Shown here in pieces: positions 9,001 to 16,092 of a stretch of 64,000 nucleotides of DNA (position 1 is its first letter; every line of letters starts with the position of its first letter). Origin of the DNA: Acidimicrobiia bacterium. GTDB lineage: Bacteria > Actinomycetota > Acidimicrobiia > Spongiisociales > ZC4RG35. The position numbers and the translations under genes were made by a program. The notes under the pieces were generated by a model. That model was not told the DNA's origin and made no database searches. It was given only the letters and a program-made list of their open reading frames with translations. The stretch spans positions 1 to 64,000 of the forward strand of contig JANQRA010000011.1 of assembly GCA_028284765.1 (NCBI GenBank), written 5' to 3'.

Positions 9001-9778
9001 CATGGGAGTCCGAGTCGTTGTCGGAGATGGTCCATCCGTCGATGTCGATGTCAAAGGTGGTGGTGTTTGCGAGCTCGAACCATTCGCCAGCCGAATCGCC
9101 GACAGCGTTGGGGTTCTGCATGATCTCGTTGATCACCACGTCCCCGGGGCCCACCTCTGGCGGTGGAGGACAGTCGTTTGCTGCACCCGGTGTGCCCAGG
9201 TCACCAGCACCGTACGGGGTGGAAGCGGTGCACCAGTTTCCCCCGACGTTGTTGTCGTTGCCGGGGTCGTCCAGTGACATCGATGCCCCGGTCGGGTCGG
9301 GGAAGGCAGGTCCGCCGTCCCATTCGACCCGGTCGATCTCGTTGGCGCTGCCGTCGGTCAGGACGAGTTCGTCGCCGCCATTGGCCAGGAAGAAGTTCGA
9401 CCCGTAGTTGTAATCGACCGTCACTCCGCCGTTTGTTCCAGAGTCAGTGTTGTTGCCGAGAACGACGTAACCGCCTGCCGGCACCAGAAGTGGGCCGCCG
9501 TTGGCGATCACATGGGAATCGGAGTCGTTGTCGGAGATGGTCCATCCATTGATATCGATGTCCGCAGTGGTGGTGTTGACCAGCTCGAACCATTCGCCAG
9601 CCGAATCGCCGACCGCGTTGGGGTTCTGCATGATCTCATTGATCACCACATCACCCGGACTCTCCGATCTCGCTACCTGCGGGAAGAGGGGGAGTAGGGC
9701 GGCGACCATGCCGATCACAGAGAGGACTGCAATCAGGCGGTTCCGGCTCAGCTGACCAGAAGTTGACGAGGCTTGCAC
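6083..9778 (-). CDS. Secreted ExeM/NucH-like nuclease with three lamin-tail domains
   Basis: About 1231 residues. I chose GTG 9778 because AAGGAG lies five bases upstream; GTG 9823 would add 15 residues. A signal peptide (LIAVLSVIGMVAALLPLFPQ) is followed by three near-identical lamin-tail domains (about 42-202, 212-372, 381-542), each starting GDVVINEIMQNPNAV and ending GAGDLGTPGAxND or a close variant. An OB-fold-like segment follows (about 550-660). An endonuclease/exonuclease/phosphatase domain then spans about 805-1125, with YNVLNYF, EIENH, NHLKSKG, GDLNAYAQED and SDHDPV. The last 100 residues look like a Big/HYR-type beta domain. The family degrades extracellular DNA or phosphodiesters; the catalytic residues look complete. 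Confidence 0.9.
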   Translation of the reverse strand: MQASSTSGQLSRNRLIAVLSVIGMVAALLPLFPQVARSESPGDVVINEIMQNPNAVGDSAGEWFELVNTTTADIDINGWTISDNDSDSHVIANGGPLLVPAGGYVVLGNNTDSGTNGGVTVDYNYGSNFFLANGGDELVLTDGSANEIDRVEWDGGPAFPDPTGASMSLDDPGNDNNVGGNWCTASTPYGAGDLGTPGAANDCPPPPEVGPGDVVINEIMQNPNAVGDSAGEWFELANTTTFDIDIDGWTISDNDSDSHVINNGGPLVIPAGGYVVLGNNSDSGTNGGVTVDYQYSSFFLANGGDELVLTKPDTTEIDRVEWDGGPAFPDPTGASMALDAPGSDNNVGASWCTASTPYGAGDLGTPGAVNDCVPPPDVGPGDVVINEIMQNPNAVFDSNGEWFELANTTTEDIDINGWTISDLGTNSHVINNGGPLLVPSGGFLILGNNADSSTNGGVTVDYEYPSSFALGNSDDELILTTGTATEVDSVAWDGGPAFPDPTGASMSLNDPGNDNNNGENWCTASTSYGDGDLGTPGAANDCPIIPPGGLCGDPETPIHVIQGSGSSSPEVGNPHVIEGIVTGDFEGSDGLGGFFVQEETDDFDADPNTSEGIFVSNGGAEQVSAGDTVRVSGIVEESFGLTRIGSVASVSICPATGTTGPVPAPTLPVADLSAWEAVEGMEVEFSQLLHASGNFTWARFGEVDLSVNGPLENPTNVVAPGTAANALQDLNNRSRIQLDDGSSVQNPLPFPPYLGPGNTLRTGDTVAGLTGVVSFGFGNYEIHPTEQVDFTRVNTRPTGVPDVGGRLTVAAYNVLNYFTTLDGDGSICGPLENQNCRGADTAEELAQQRAKLVSAIAQMDADVVGLMEIENHPTEVPTADLVSGLNDATAPGTYDFVSTGPLGSDAIRVALLYQPASVTPYGPFAVLDSSVDSRFNDDKNRAMLVQTFMENSTGELFTVAVNHLKSKGSPCDDVGDPNLGDGQGNCNGTRTLAAEAMVDFLASDPTGSGDTDVIIMGDLNAYAQEDPITAIEAGGYTDLIEAYVGTGYADGAYSFNFFSQSGYLDHGLTSSSLTSQVTGADFWHVNADEPSGLDYNNFNQPDLYNPDEFRASDHDPVIIGLDLDQTPPDVDADFKRIFSTRSFGIFKVDYSCEDIVDPDPECVGDINGVSVQDGQLVILLKGPGREWHRSKHGVLWMKANSFELTVTGTDEAGNSATETAEPEFRRPGRWW
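8153..9655 (-). repeat. Three tandem ~508-bp direct repeats encoding lamin-tail domains
   Basis: Units begin near 9655, 9145 and 8638 (reading leftwards on the minus strand) and repeat every 507-510 bases. The encoded units share long identical runs such as DVVINEIMQNPNAV and WDGGPAFPDPTGAS. The third unit (8153-8638) has diverged most. Such similarity at DNA level points to recent duplication and is a likely place for unit-number changes or assembly collapse. Confidence 0.9.
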
Positions 9779-9912
9779 GGGGGCTCCTTGGAGGTCTTGG
9801 CGGCTCGGATCGACCCTAGCCACTCAGAGTGGTGGCGCGCCCAGCGAAGTCGCGGCAGCGCCCCTTCGGTCTTTGATAGGTTCCGGAACACATCAAACAG
9901 ATCGGGTGGGTT

Positions 9913-10812
9913 GTGTTCCGTAAGAGGCTTCTACTTTTTGCAGTTCTTTCTGCCTTGACACTGGTTGTTTCAGCGTGTGGCGGAGGAAGCGGTGACGAAC
10001 CGGGCCTCGGCGAGGTGTTTGACGGGATCGGGGACGCGGCTGGCGAGAACGACAACGACGGTGGCGGGGGAATCCCAGGCGCTGGCGAGGCAGGTGCGGT
10101 GACCGTCACTGCCGACCCATCTGTCGCCCGGGTTGAAGTGGACGGCCAGACAATCGAGTTCACAGTGCCCGGCTCGGTCCACCACTCTTGCTACATCGAC
10201 GAAGATCGGGTGTCCATCAACTATCAGCAGACCGAATCGGGGGACCTGCTGATCCAGGGTCAGAACCTGGGAGATGGCTGGCTGCTCAACCTGACCGTCG
10301 TACCTCTCGATTCGAACATCCAGTATGGAGCCTCGCTACCCGGGAATGGGAATCTCGGAATCGACGGCGAAGCGCTGAGCTACGAGGGCCCGGTTGACAA
10401 GGTCGAGGATCGGGACATCGCTAATGCCAGCCAGGTCGACGTAGAGCTGGCGGTCAACTGTGAAGCACCCGGCGACGGGATACAAGTAGCCCTCGGTGGG
10501 ACCGAATACGACGTTCGGTTCAGCGGCAGTGTCATCTGCGAATTCGGCGACGAAGCGATCGACGTCAGCTTGGGTGACGCTCGCGCATTCGGGGGTGCCC
10601 AAGATGCCGAGCTCCAGTTCAACGTCATCAAGACCGAAGACGGCTGGTTTGGAGTTGCGTCCGTTCGCACGGCCGACAGCTCGAGCTACCGGTCAGAGGT
10701 CACAGCCGAAGCTACGCAGCCAACTATCGACGGGATGACGATCAGCTACGAGGGTGTGTTCTCCTCAGACGCCGGAGACGTCGATGGTTCGATGAGCTTC
10801 ACCTGTCCATAG
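9913..10812 (+). CDS. Lipoprotein of unknown function
   Basis: 299 residues from GTG 9913. The signal peptide MFRKRLLLFAVLSALTLVV ends in the lipobox VSAC, followed by a Gly-rich linker (to about residue 55) holding GGGG and many Asp and Glu. The rest is predicted beta-rich, with two related halves: VEVDGQTIEFTVPGSVHHSC and the later GTEYDVRFSGSVICEF each precede similar segments ending in AEATQPTID/MTISYEG-like text. No named domain is recognised. It is directly followed, without a gap, by the amine oxidase gene, so the two are probably cotranscribed. Confidence 0.75.
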   Translation: MFRKRLLLFAVLSALTLVVSACGGGSGDEPGLGEVFDGIGDAAGENDNDGGGGIPGAGEAGAVTVTADPSVARVEVDGQTIEFTVPGSVHHSCYIDEDRVSINYQQTESGDLLIQGQNLGDGWLLNLTVVPLDSNIQYGASLPGNGNLGIDGEALSYEGPVDKVEDRDIANASQVDVELAVNCEAPGDGIQVALGGTEYDVRFSGSVICEFGDEAIDVSLGDARAFGGAQDAELQFNVIKTEDGWFGVASVRTADSSSYRSEVTAEATQPTIDGMTISYEGVFSSDAGDVDGSMSFTCP

Positions 10813-12081
10813 GTGGCTGAATCGACTTCACGGGGGACTCCGGCGGCTTCTGAGTTGCCGGGCAATAGAGTCCCGTCAGTGAGTCAATCCGGATTCGGCA
10901 ACAGCAAACATCAAATCGTCCCGTCTCTGACCCGTCGACAGTTTGTGTTCTCGGGAGCGGCGGCAGTAGCCGTTCTGCTCACCGGGTGTCTGCCTCGCTC
11001 TGCTTCGTTCACTGGGAAGGTGATCGTCGTTGGAGCCGGGCCAGCGGGCATGACCTCAGCCCACCTTCTTCGTCAGCAAGGCATCGAAGTCGAAGTGCTG
11101 GAGGCAGGCTCGACCCACGGCGGCCGGATCAAACACAACCTCGACTTCGCCGATTTCCCCATCTCCCTCGGCGCCGAGTGGGTACACGTCGATGGGTCGA
11201 TTCTCGATGACATCGTCAACGACTCTTCCGTCGACATCACAACCGAGCTGGTGAGCTACGAGGACAGCGACGAGATTGCGTTCATCGAGAACGGGGAGAC
11301 CAGTTTTGGTCCTCTGGTTCCGACGATCTTCGATGTCGACACCAAGTTTCGAGGCTCGAGCTGGTTGGACTTCTACAACACCTATGTGGTCCCGGGGATC
11401 AGCGACCTCATTCGCTACGACACCCAAATCGTGCAAGTCGATCACTCTGGAGGGGAAGTCGTCCTCACCGACGCTGATGGGAGCACCTACTCGGCAGACC
11501 GCGTGATCATCACCGTGCCGTTGCGCATCCTTCAGCGAGGGGACATCGTGTTCAGTCCAGGCTTCGAGGACGATCGTCTGGAGGCCATCGACGCCGCAAC
11601 CGTTTGGAGTGGTTTGAAGGCGTTCTTCGAGTTCGACCGTGAGTTCTACCCGGCAGCGATTGGTTTCTCAGACAGCGACACAGACAACGGGCAGAGACTC
11701 TTCTACGACGCTGCGTACGGCCAACGAACTGACCAGAACATCCTTGGTGTTTTCTCGGTGGGCGCCCAAGCAGAGACGTATCAAGCCATGAACGACGATG
11801 AGCTCGTGGCCAGCGTTTTGGCCGATCTGGATGGCGGTTTCGGTGGCGCAGCTTCATCTTCCTACGTGAGGCATTTGGTCCAGAACTGGAATGAGGAACC
11901 ATTCGCCGGAGCGGCCTATCTCGAGGATGGGGCCGACTTCCGCATCTCGAGGGAGTTATCCCGGCCGTTGGGCGACAGGGTGTTCTTCGCCGGCGACTCC
12001 TACACGTCTTTTGCAGACTGGAGCTCAGTCCACGCCGCAGCCCGATCTGCAGCTGACGCGGTCAGCTCGGTCTTGCGTTAG
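10813..12081 (+). CDS. Tat-exported flavin amine oxidase lipoprotein
   Basis: 422 residues from GTG 10813, immediately after the previous stop; GTG 10879 is an alternative giving a shorter N-region. A twin-arginine signal (TRRQFVFSGAAAVAVLLTGC) combines Tat motif and lipobox. The FAD-binding motif GAGPAGMTSAHLL and the downstream EAGSTHGGRI follow. The C-terminal FAD motif is VFFAGDSYTSF...SVHAAARSAADAV. This is the flavin monoamine/polyamine oxidase family, oxidising amines to aldehydes with hydrogen peroxide release, here probably at the outer face of the membrane. Substrate is unknown. Confidence 0.88.
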   Translation: MAESTSRGTPAASELPGNRVPSVSQSGFGNSKHQIVPSLTRRQFVFSGAAAVAVLLTGCLPRSASFTGKVIVVGAGPAGMTSAHLLRQQGIEVEVLEAGSTHGGRIKHNLDFADFPISLGAEWVHVDGSILDDIVNDSSVDITTELVSYEDSDEIAFIENGETSFGPLVPTIFDVDTKFRGSSWLDFYNTYVVPGISDLIRYDTQIVQVDHSGGEVVLTDADGSTYSADRVIITVPLRILQRGDIVFSPGFEDDRLEAIDAATVWSGLKAFFEFDREFYPAAIGFSDSDTDNGQRLFYDAAYGQRTDQNILGVFSVGAQAETYQAMNDDELVASVLADLDGGFGGAASSSYVRHLVQNWNEEPFAGAAYLEDGADFRISRELSRPLGDRVFFAGDSYTSFADWSSVHAAARSAADAVSSVLR

Positions 12082-12097
12082 GTGGTGACAGCCCGAT

Positions 12098-12547
12098 TTA
12101 GCCGCCGGTGATGAGCTCCCCACCAACGGTTGCGTCGCGGATCTTCTCACACCGGGACAGATCGTCTGCGCAGCTGATGATCCAGTTCGCGCCGACGACG
12201 AGAGCTTGATTTGTCTCCTGAAGTGCGGAGGCCCCTGCACTTACGTCGGCCGGATCGAAGATGTAGAGGCCAATGACACTTGAACAGTCTGCTTGAGCAG
12301 TAGCGCCTTCGACGGTCGGCGGTTCGTAGACCTTGATGGGCGCATTGCAGGTGTAGAAGGTGGATTCGACGTCGAGCTGCATTTGTCGCACCGTCTGATA
12401 GGTGCCATCCGCAGTCGGATCGGTAGGGGGCGGGGCAGGGGCCCGAGTAGTTACAGGGCTCGAGTCGCCCTCGCTCGATCCATCTCCACCGCCACCACAG
12501 GCAACGGCCAACAGCGCTACTAGGAGGATTCCCGCCATCAATCTCAT
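12098..12547 (-). CDS. Small lipoprotein of unknown function
   Basis: 149 residues. The signal peptide MRLMAGILLVALLAVAC carries the lipobox LAVAC, followed by GGGGDGSSEGDSS and a Thr/Pro linker to about residue 45. The folded part has Cys residues at STFYTCNAP, ADCSSV, ISCADDLSRC that could form two disulfides. The segment SALQETNQALVVGANWIISC resembles a small secreted ligand-binding or inhibitor domain, but I recognise none. It is convergent with the amine oxidase (16 bases apart). Confidence 0.75.
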   Translation of the reverse strand: MRLMAGILLVALLAVACGGGGDGSSEGDSSPVTTRAPAPPPTDPTADGTYQTVRQMQLDVESTFYTCNAPIKVYEPPTVEGATAQADCSSVIGLYIFDPADVSAGASALQETNQALVVGANWIISCADDLSRCEKIRDATVGGELITGG

Positions 12548-12602
12548 AGTGAGACTCTATCCGGTGAGCCTCATCGGAGGCTGTCGATCTTGAGGGAGTG
12601 GT

Positions 12603-12804
12603 TCAGATCAGGTCGGGATCCCGGTCGTAGAAGTGGTCTTCCTTTGAGTAGGTGTCGAAGTTCGCACAGATCGGGCACTTGTACGTGCGGTCTTCGATAG
12701 TGGCACCTTCAAATGCGATTGGTGGCAGGTTGACCTTGGAGGGGAACAAGGCCCCGCAGTCGGTACACCTGAGAAAGAGTTGGTTTTCTGGGTTGGGGAT
12801 GCAT
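12603..12804 (-). CDS. Small zinc-ribbon protein with an apparent frameshift after the start
   Basis: The minus strand encodes ENQLFLRCTDCGALFPSKV, a central segment, then TYKCPICANFDTYSKEDHFY and ends DRDPDLI. The two CxxC pairs make a clear zinc ribbon of about 66 residues, yet this frame has no ATG, GTG or TTG before its upstream stop. An ATG at 12804-12802 sits one frame off, separated by CAT and a run of four C (12795-12798 on the plus strand). Removing one C gives a perfect gene starting M-H-P-N-P-E-N-Q. So either the assembly has an indel, the gene is newly broken, or expression uses a frameshift or a rare start. Too short for most gene callers. Confidence 0.7.
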
Positions 12805-12871
12805 CTGACCCTACGCGACCAAATCGAAGGTCGGTTCGCGTAGGGTTAGCAGTGCCGAACTGGAGAGTGGC

Positions 12872-14320
12872 TTGAGACCAAGACTCGTCACGATCGTGAT
12901 CGGACTTGCCGCCGCCCTCGCCGCCTGTGGCGGGGGAGGTGACGAGCCCACTGAGCCCTCGGCGACCGACGCACCGACCACCTCCGTCGTCTCAGCAGAG
13001 GCACCAGATGGACAGGCCGTCGGCCCCGACGGCGGCAACATCGCGTCGCCCGATGGCCTGCTGCATCTCGACATTCCGCCCGGGGCCTTGCCGGTGGAAA
13101 CGGCAATCTCGATTTCCGTCATGGCTGACCATGGCTTGGACCCGGCCTTCATCTCAGGCCAGGTCTACGAGCTCCAGCCAGAAGGACTGCTCTTCGAAGC
13201 ACCTGTGACGGTCACGAGGACCCTCTCATCGAACGACGCCGGAGCTGGGGAAGATGAGATCCCGTTCGTGTTTGCATTCCATGGAGCGATCAACGACCTC
13301 GAAGCGCTGACCACCCACACCACGCGAGATGGTGATTCTTTGGTTGTCGAATACGAGATCTCCCATTTCAGTGTCGACTTCGTGGTCTCGAGCGTCCAAG
13401 TCCTCGGGGATGAGGTCCGCTTCGTCATGTGGCCTGCAGCGTTCCAGACCTTTGTCGGGAACTCGGAGAAGACGTACTGGAACTTCGGCGGCACCGGAAC
13501 TGTGGAAACCCAGGAGTATCTGGATGGGGTGGCGCCAACGTCAGCTGGTGCCGTCGCCAGCCATGTTCTAGATGGCGCCACCAACGCTCTTGCGACCTGC
13601 GGTCCGACCGAAGGCACAGGCACCTATTCGCTGAGCGTTTCCTCGAAAGCTTGGGAGGCCACAGGGGTGTCTCTGTTCATGGAGCAGATGCTCGGGTCAC
13701 CGGAGGGCGAACCGTGGTCCACAACCGCCACCGGCAATGCAACGTGCACTGATCTGGACACCTCGATTCTCGATCTGGTCCTCGGCCCCGCTGACGGAAG
13801 CGTCTCTTTCCGGCCGTCTCCAGGCACGTCGGGACCAGAGTTCACGGCTGACTTCACGATGGAGACCCAATTCACAGATAGCGAGCACTTGATTGAGCGT
13901 CTTCAGAAGCCGGCTCAGCTGACACGGGGCAAGGCCGATCCGGTGTCGGGCAGCTACGTCACCACGTCCACGACGCCTTCGTATTTGGAGGTGTACTTCG
14001 GGACGATCTGCCCTCTCGCTGACGGTACGTACTGGGACTATGGGTTCAGTCTCGGCTTGGATCCTTCCCTCGAGGCCCAACTGACTGAGTTCTTCAGCTC
14101 GATCGACGGGACGAAGATCGAATACGGGTCCGACTCCGACCCAACAGAACTCGTTTTGCAACCGGGGTGGAGCATCAATGTGCCGTCAGGCGGTTGTGAA
14201 GGTCTCGACGAGGCTTCCGCCTTCGAACGCGCCGAGGCGATCAGGGACCAGGCTGACCTCAGCGTTTTCGGGCTAACGCCCCAGTGGGACTTTGTTTTTG
14301 CCGGGACGTTTGGCAGTTGA
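12872..14320 (+). CDS. Lipoprotein with ZU5-like domain
   Basis: 482 residues from TTG 12872. The signal peptide (LVTIVIGLAAALAAC) ends in the lipobox LAAC. A Thr/Pro/Ala linker follows to about residue 50. Residues about 50-115 read VGPDGGNIASPDGLLHLDIP-PGAL, the typical start of a ZU5-like beta domain, as found in bacterial surface proteins. The remaining 350 residues are beta-rich with several Cys (CGPTEG, NATCTDLD, TICPLADG, GGCEGL) and are not recognised. It is divergent from the zinc ribbon. The 174 bases after it (14321-14494) hold nothing I can name. Confidence 0.78.
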   Translation: MRPRLVTIVIGLAAALAACGGGGDEPTEPSATDAPTTSVVSAEAPDGQAVGPDGGNIASPDGLLHLDIPPGALPVETAISISVMADHGLDPAFISGQVYELQPEGLLFEAPVTVTRTLSSNDAGAGEDEIPFVFAFHGAINDLEALTTHTTRDGDSLVVEYEISHFSVDFVVSSVQVLGDEVRFVMWPAAFQTFVGNSEKTYWNFGGTGTVETQEYLDGVAPTSAGAVASHVLDGATNALATCGPTEGTGTYSLSVSSKAWEATGVSLFMEQMLGSPEGEPWSTTATGNATCTDLDTSILDLVLGPADGSVSFRPSPGTSGPEFTADFTMETQFTDSEHLIERLQKPAQLTRGKADPVSGSYVTTSTTPSYLEVYFGTICPLADGTYWDYGFSLGLDPSLEAQLTEFFSSIDGTKIEYGSDSDPTELVLQPGWSINVPSGGCEGLDEASAFERAEAIRDQADLSVFGLTPQWDFVFAGTFGS

Positions 14321-14494
14321 TCGCATCCCACAAAAGAAAATGGACCCGACCCCTCCTGTGGTGGAGGCGTCTAGGCCCAACTCTCGTTCCCGTGTTTAGC
14401 GTCGCCAGGAACACCACGACGTTGATGCCATTATAGGTGATCCGGCGACCCTATAGGAATACGTTTCGCGAACTCGGGGTGAATTCTCTTGATT

Positions 14495-15010
14495 TCAGAA
14501 GGTGTCCCGGTGCACCACGTCTTCAAAATCGCGCCGATTCAATTCCTCAACGGGGCTCAGAGGGCCGTCCGCCGGATATCCCATGGCGATCAGCCACGCG
14601 CAGACTCGATTCTCGGGAAATCCCAACAGCGACCGGGCCAGGTCTTGGTCTTCGACAGCGGCATGGGCGGTACCGATCCCCAGGTCAGCAGCTGTGATCA
14701 TCAGTTGCATCGTCATCTGTCCGAGGTCGTATTGGATCATCGACCGTTCCAGGTCGTCGCCTCCCGGCGGTGCAATCACGGCGATGGTGGCCTGTGACCC
14801 GGCGACGTGACCCGCTCCTGCCCAGACTTTGCTCAGTGCCTCCAATTGGGAGCGATCGGTAACCACAACCAAGTCCCACCATTGGGCATTACGAGCAGAT
14901 GGAGCTCTCCTCGCCGCTTCAAGCACCTGGTTGAGGTCGGAACTCGGGATGGGTTCGGTGCTGTATTGGCGTACGTTCTTGCGTGACTTGATGGCAGTCC
15001 AGGTCTCCAT
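14495..15010 (-). CDS. Nitroreductase-family flavoprotein
   Basis: 171 residues. The N-terminal IKSRKNVRQYSTEPIPSSDL and RRAPSARNAQWWDLVVV match the nitroreductase FMN-binding start (R-S-x-R, then APSA-N-QPW). QMTMQLMITAADLGIGTAHA is the central helix, and NRVCAWLIAMGYPADGPLSP the usual end. These enzymes use NAD(P)H to reduce nitroaromatics, quinones or related flavin substrates as FMN-bound dimers. At 171 residues it is a short member. It is divergent from the YdeI-like gene, 22 bases away. Confidence 0.87.
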   Translation of the reverse strand: METWTAIKSRKNVRQYSTEPIPSSDLNQVLEAARRAPSARNAQWWDLVVVTDRSQLEALSKVWAGAGHVAGSQATIAVIAPPGGDDLERSMIQYDLGQMTMQLMITAADLGIGTAHAAVEDQDLARSLLGFPENRVCAWLIAMGYPADGPLSPVEELNRRDFEDVVHRDTF

Positions 15011-15032
15011 CCGGTCACCCTAGGCTCCCACG

Positions 15033-15647
15033 GTGGCCGCCTATCCACCGACTGCGTCGGATCATCCCGATACCTGGAAGTTCGACTTCCCGATCTATCA
15101 CGCTGAGACCAGGGCAGCCTTCCGTTCGTGGCTGATCGAGAACCACGAATCGGCACGCGGCTTGTGGCTCTGCTCGTGGCGAACCCCAACCGGTCGCCCG
15201 AGATGTCCATACCCCGACGCCGTGGAAGAGGCGATCTGCTTCGGGTGGATCGATTCCACTACATACACCCTCGACGAAGAGCGAGGCCTCCAGCTGTTCA
15301 CCCCGCGCAAACCAAGAAGCAGTTGGACCCGACTCAACAGACAGCGTGTCGACGAGATGGAGGCTGCTGGGCTCATGACCGAAGCAGGTCGAAGGAGCGT
15401 CGGAGTGGCGAAAGAGAACGGATTCTGGACCATCTACGACCCGGTGGAAGATCTCATCGAGCCCGACGTGTTGACAGAGGCTCTGGACATGAACTCCAAA
15501 GCTCGCGCCACTTGGGACGAGTTCCCCCCTAGTGCAAAGAAGCAGATGCTCTGGTGGGTCGTCAGCGCCGCCAGACCCGAGACCCGTGATCGTCGAGTTG
15601 CCGAAATCGTGGCCAAGGCTCAGAAGGGCGAGCGAGCTCTCGGATAA
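15033..15647 (+). CDS. YdeI/OmpD-associated family protein
   Basis: 204 residues from GTG 15033. The core SWLIENHESARGLWL, AVEEAICFGWIDSTTY and FTPRKPRSSWTRLNRQRV is the YdeI/OmpD-associated signature. The C-terminal helical part (WDEFPPSAKKQMLWWVVSAA) and the basic end KAQKGERALG fit the second domain of the family. The family has been linked to stress and antimicrobial-peptide tolerance in enterobacteria; a role here is unknown. The PPOX gene follows 13 bases downstream on the same strand. Confidence 0.88.
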   Translation: MAAYPPTASDHPDTWKFDFPIYHAETRAAFRSWLIENHESARGLWLCSWRTPTGRPRCPYPDAVEEAICFGWIDSTTYTLDEERGLQLFTPRKPRSSWTRLNRQRVDEMEAAGLMTEAGRRSVGVAKENGFWTIYDPVEDLIEPDVLTEALDMNSKARATWDEFPPSAKKQMLWWVVSAARPETRDRRVAEIVAKAQKGERALG

Positions 15648-15660
15648 TTAGGTTGGCCCA

Positions 15661-16086
15661 ATGCACGACATGAGTACCGAGGACGCCTGGACCTTTCTTT
15701 CGGAAGGAACCAGGACGGGGAAGCTCGCCACGACCAGGCCCGACGGTCGACCTCATGTCGCACCCATCTGGTTCGTGGTCGAGGACGGTGCTCTTCTCTT
15801 CAACACCTGGCACACCAGCGTCAAGGCCCGCAACCTTGCAGCGGATTCGAGGGCCTCGCTCGTGGTCGATCTCCAGGAACCGCCCTATGCGTACGTGATG
15901 GTCGAAGGGGACGTTGAGATCTCCGACGATCTCAACGAGGTCAGACGTGTGGCCACCGTCATCGGCGGCCGGTACATGGGCGAAGACAAGGCTGAAGCCT
16001 ATGGAGCCCGCAACGGGGTCGAAGGGGAGTTGGTCGTCAAGCTCAGCGTTAGGAAGATGATCGCCAAGGACGATGTCGCCGGTTAG
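15661..16086 (+). CDS. PPOX-fold, probably F420-dependent, oxidoreductase
   Basis: 141 residues; ATG 15661, with ATG 15670 as an alternative. The split-barrel FMN/F420-binding fold is clear from GKLATTRPDGRPHVAPIWFV, TWHTSVKARNLAADSRASLV and YVMVEGDVEIS. The KxxNL segment is typical of the F420-using branch common in actinobacteria. Family members reduce F420-dependent substrates such as biliverdin or act on unknown small molecules. It lies 6 bases before the DUF2652 gene, so they are likely cotranscribed. Confidence 0.85.
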   Translation: MHDMSTEDAWTFLSEGTRTGKLATTRPDGRPHVAPIWFVVEDGALLFNTWHTSVKARNLAADSRASLVVDLQEPPYAYVMVEGDVEISDDLNEVRRVATVIGGRYMGEDKAEAYGARNGVEGELVVKLSVRKMIAKDDVAG

Positions 16087-16092
16087 GCCCAC

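Noticed and set aside
14321-14494. Possible short coding frame between the ZU5-like lipoprotein and the nitroreductase
   Set aside because: A minus-strand stretch reads hydrophobic for about 15 residues but has no start, no continuation and no family match.
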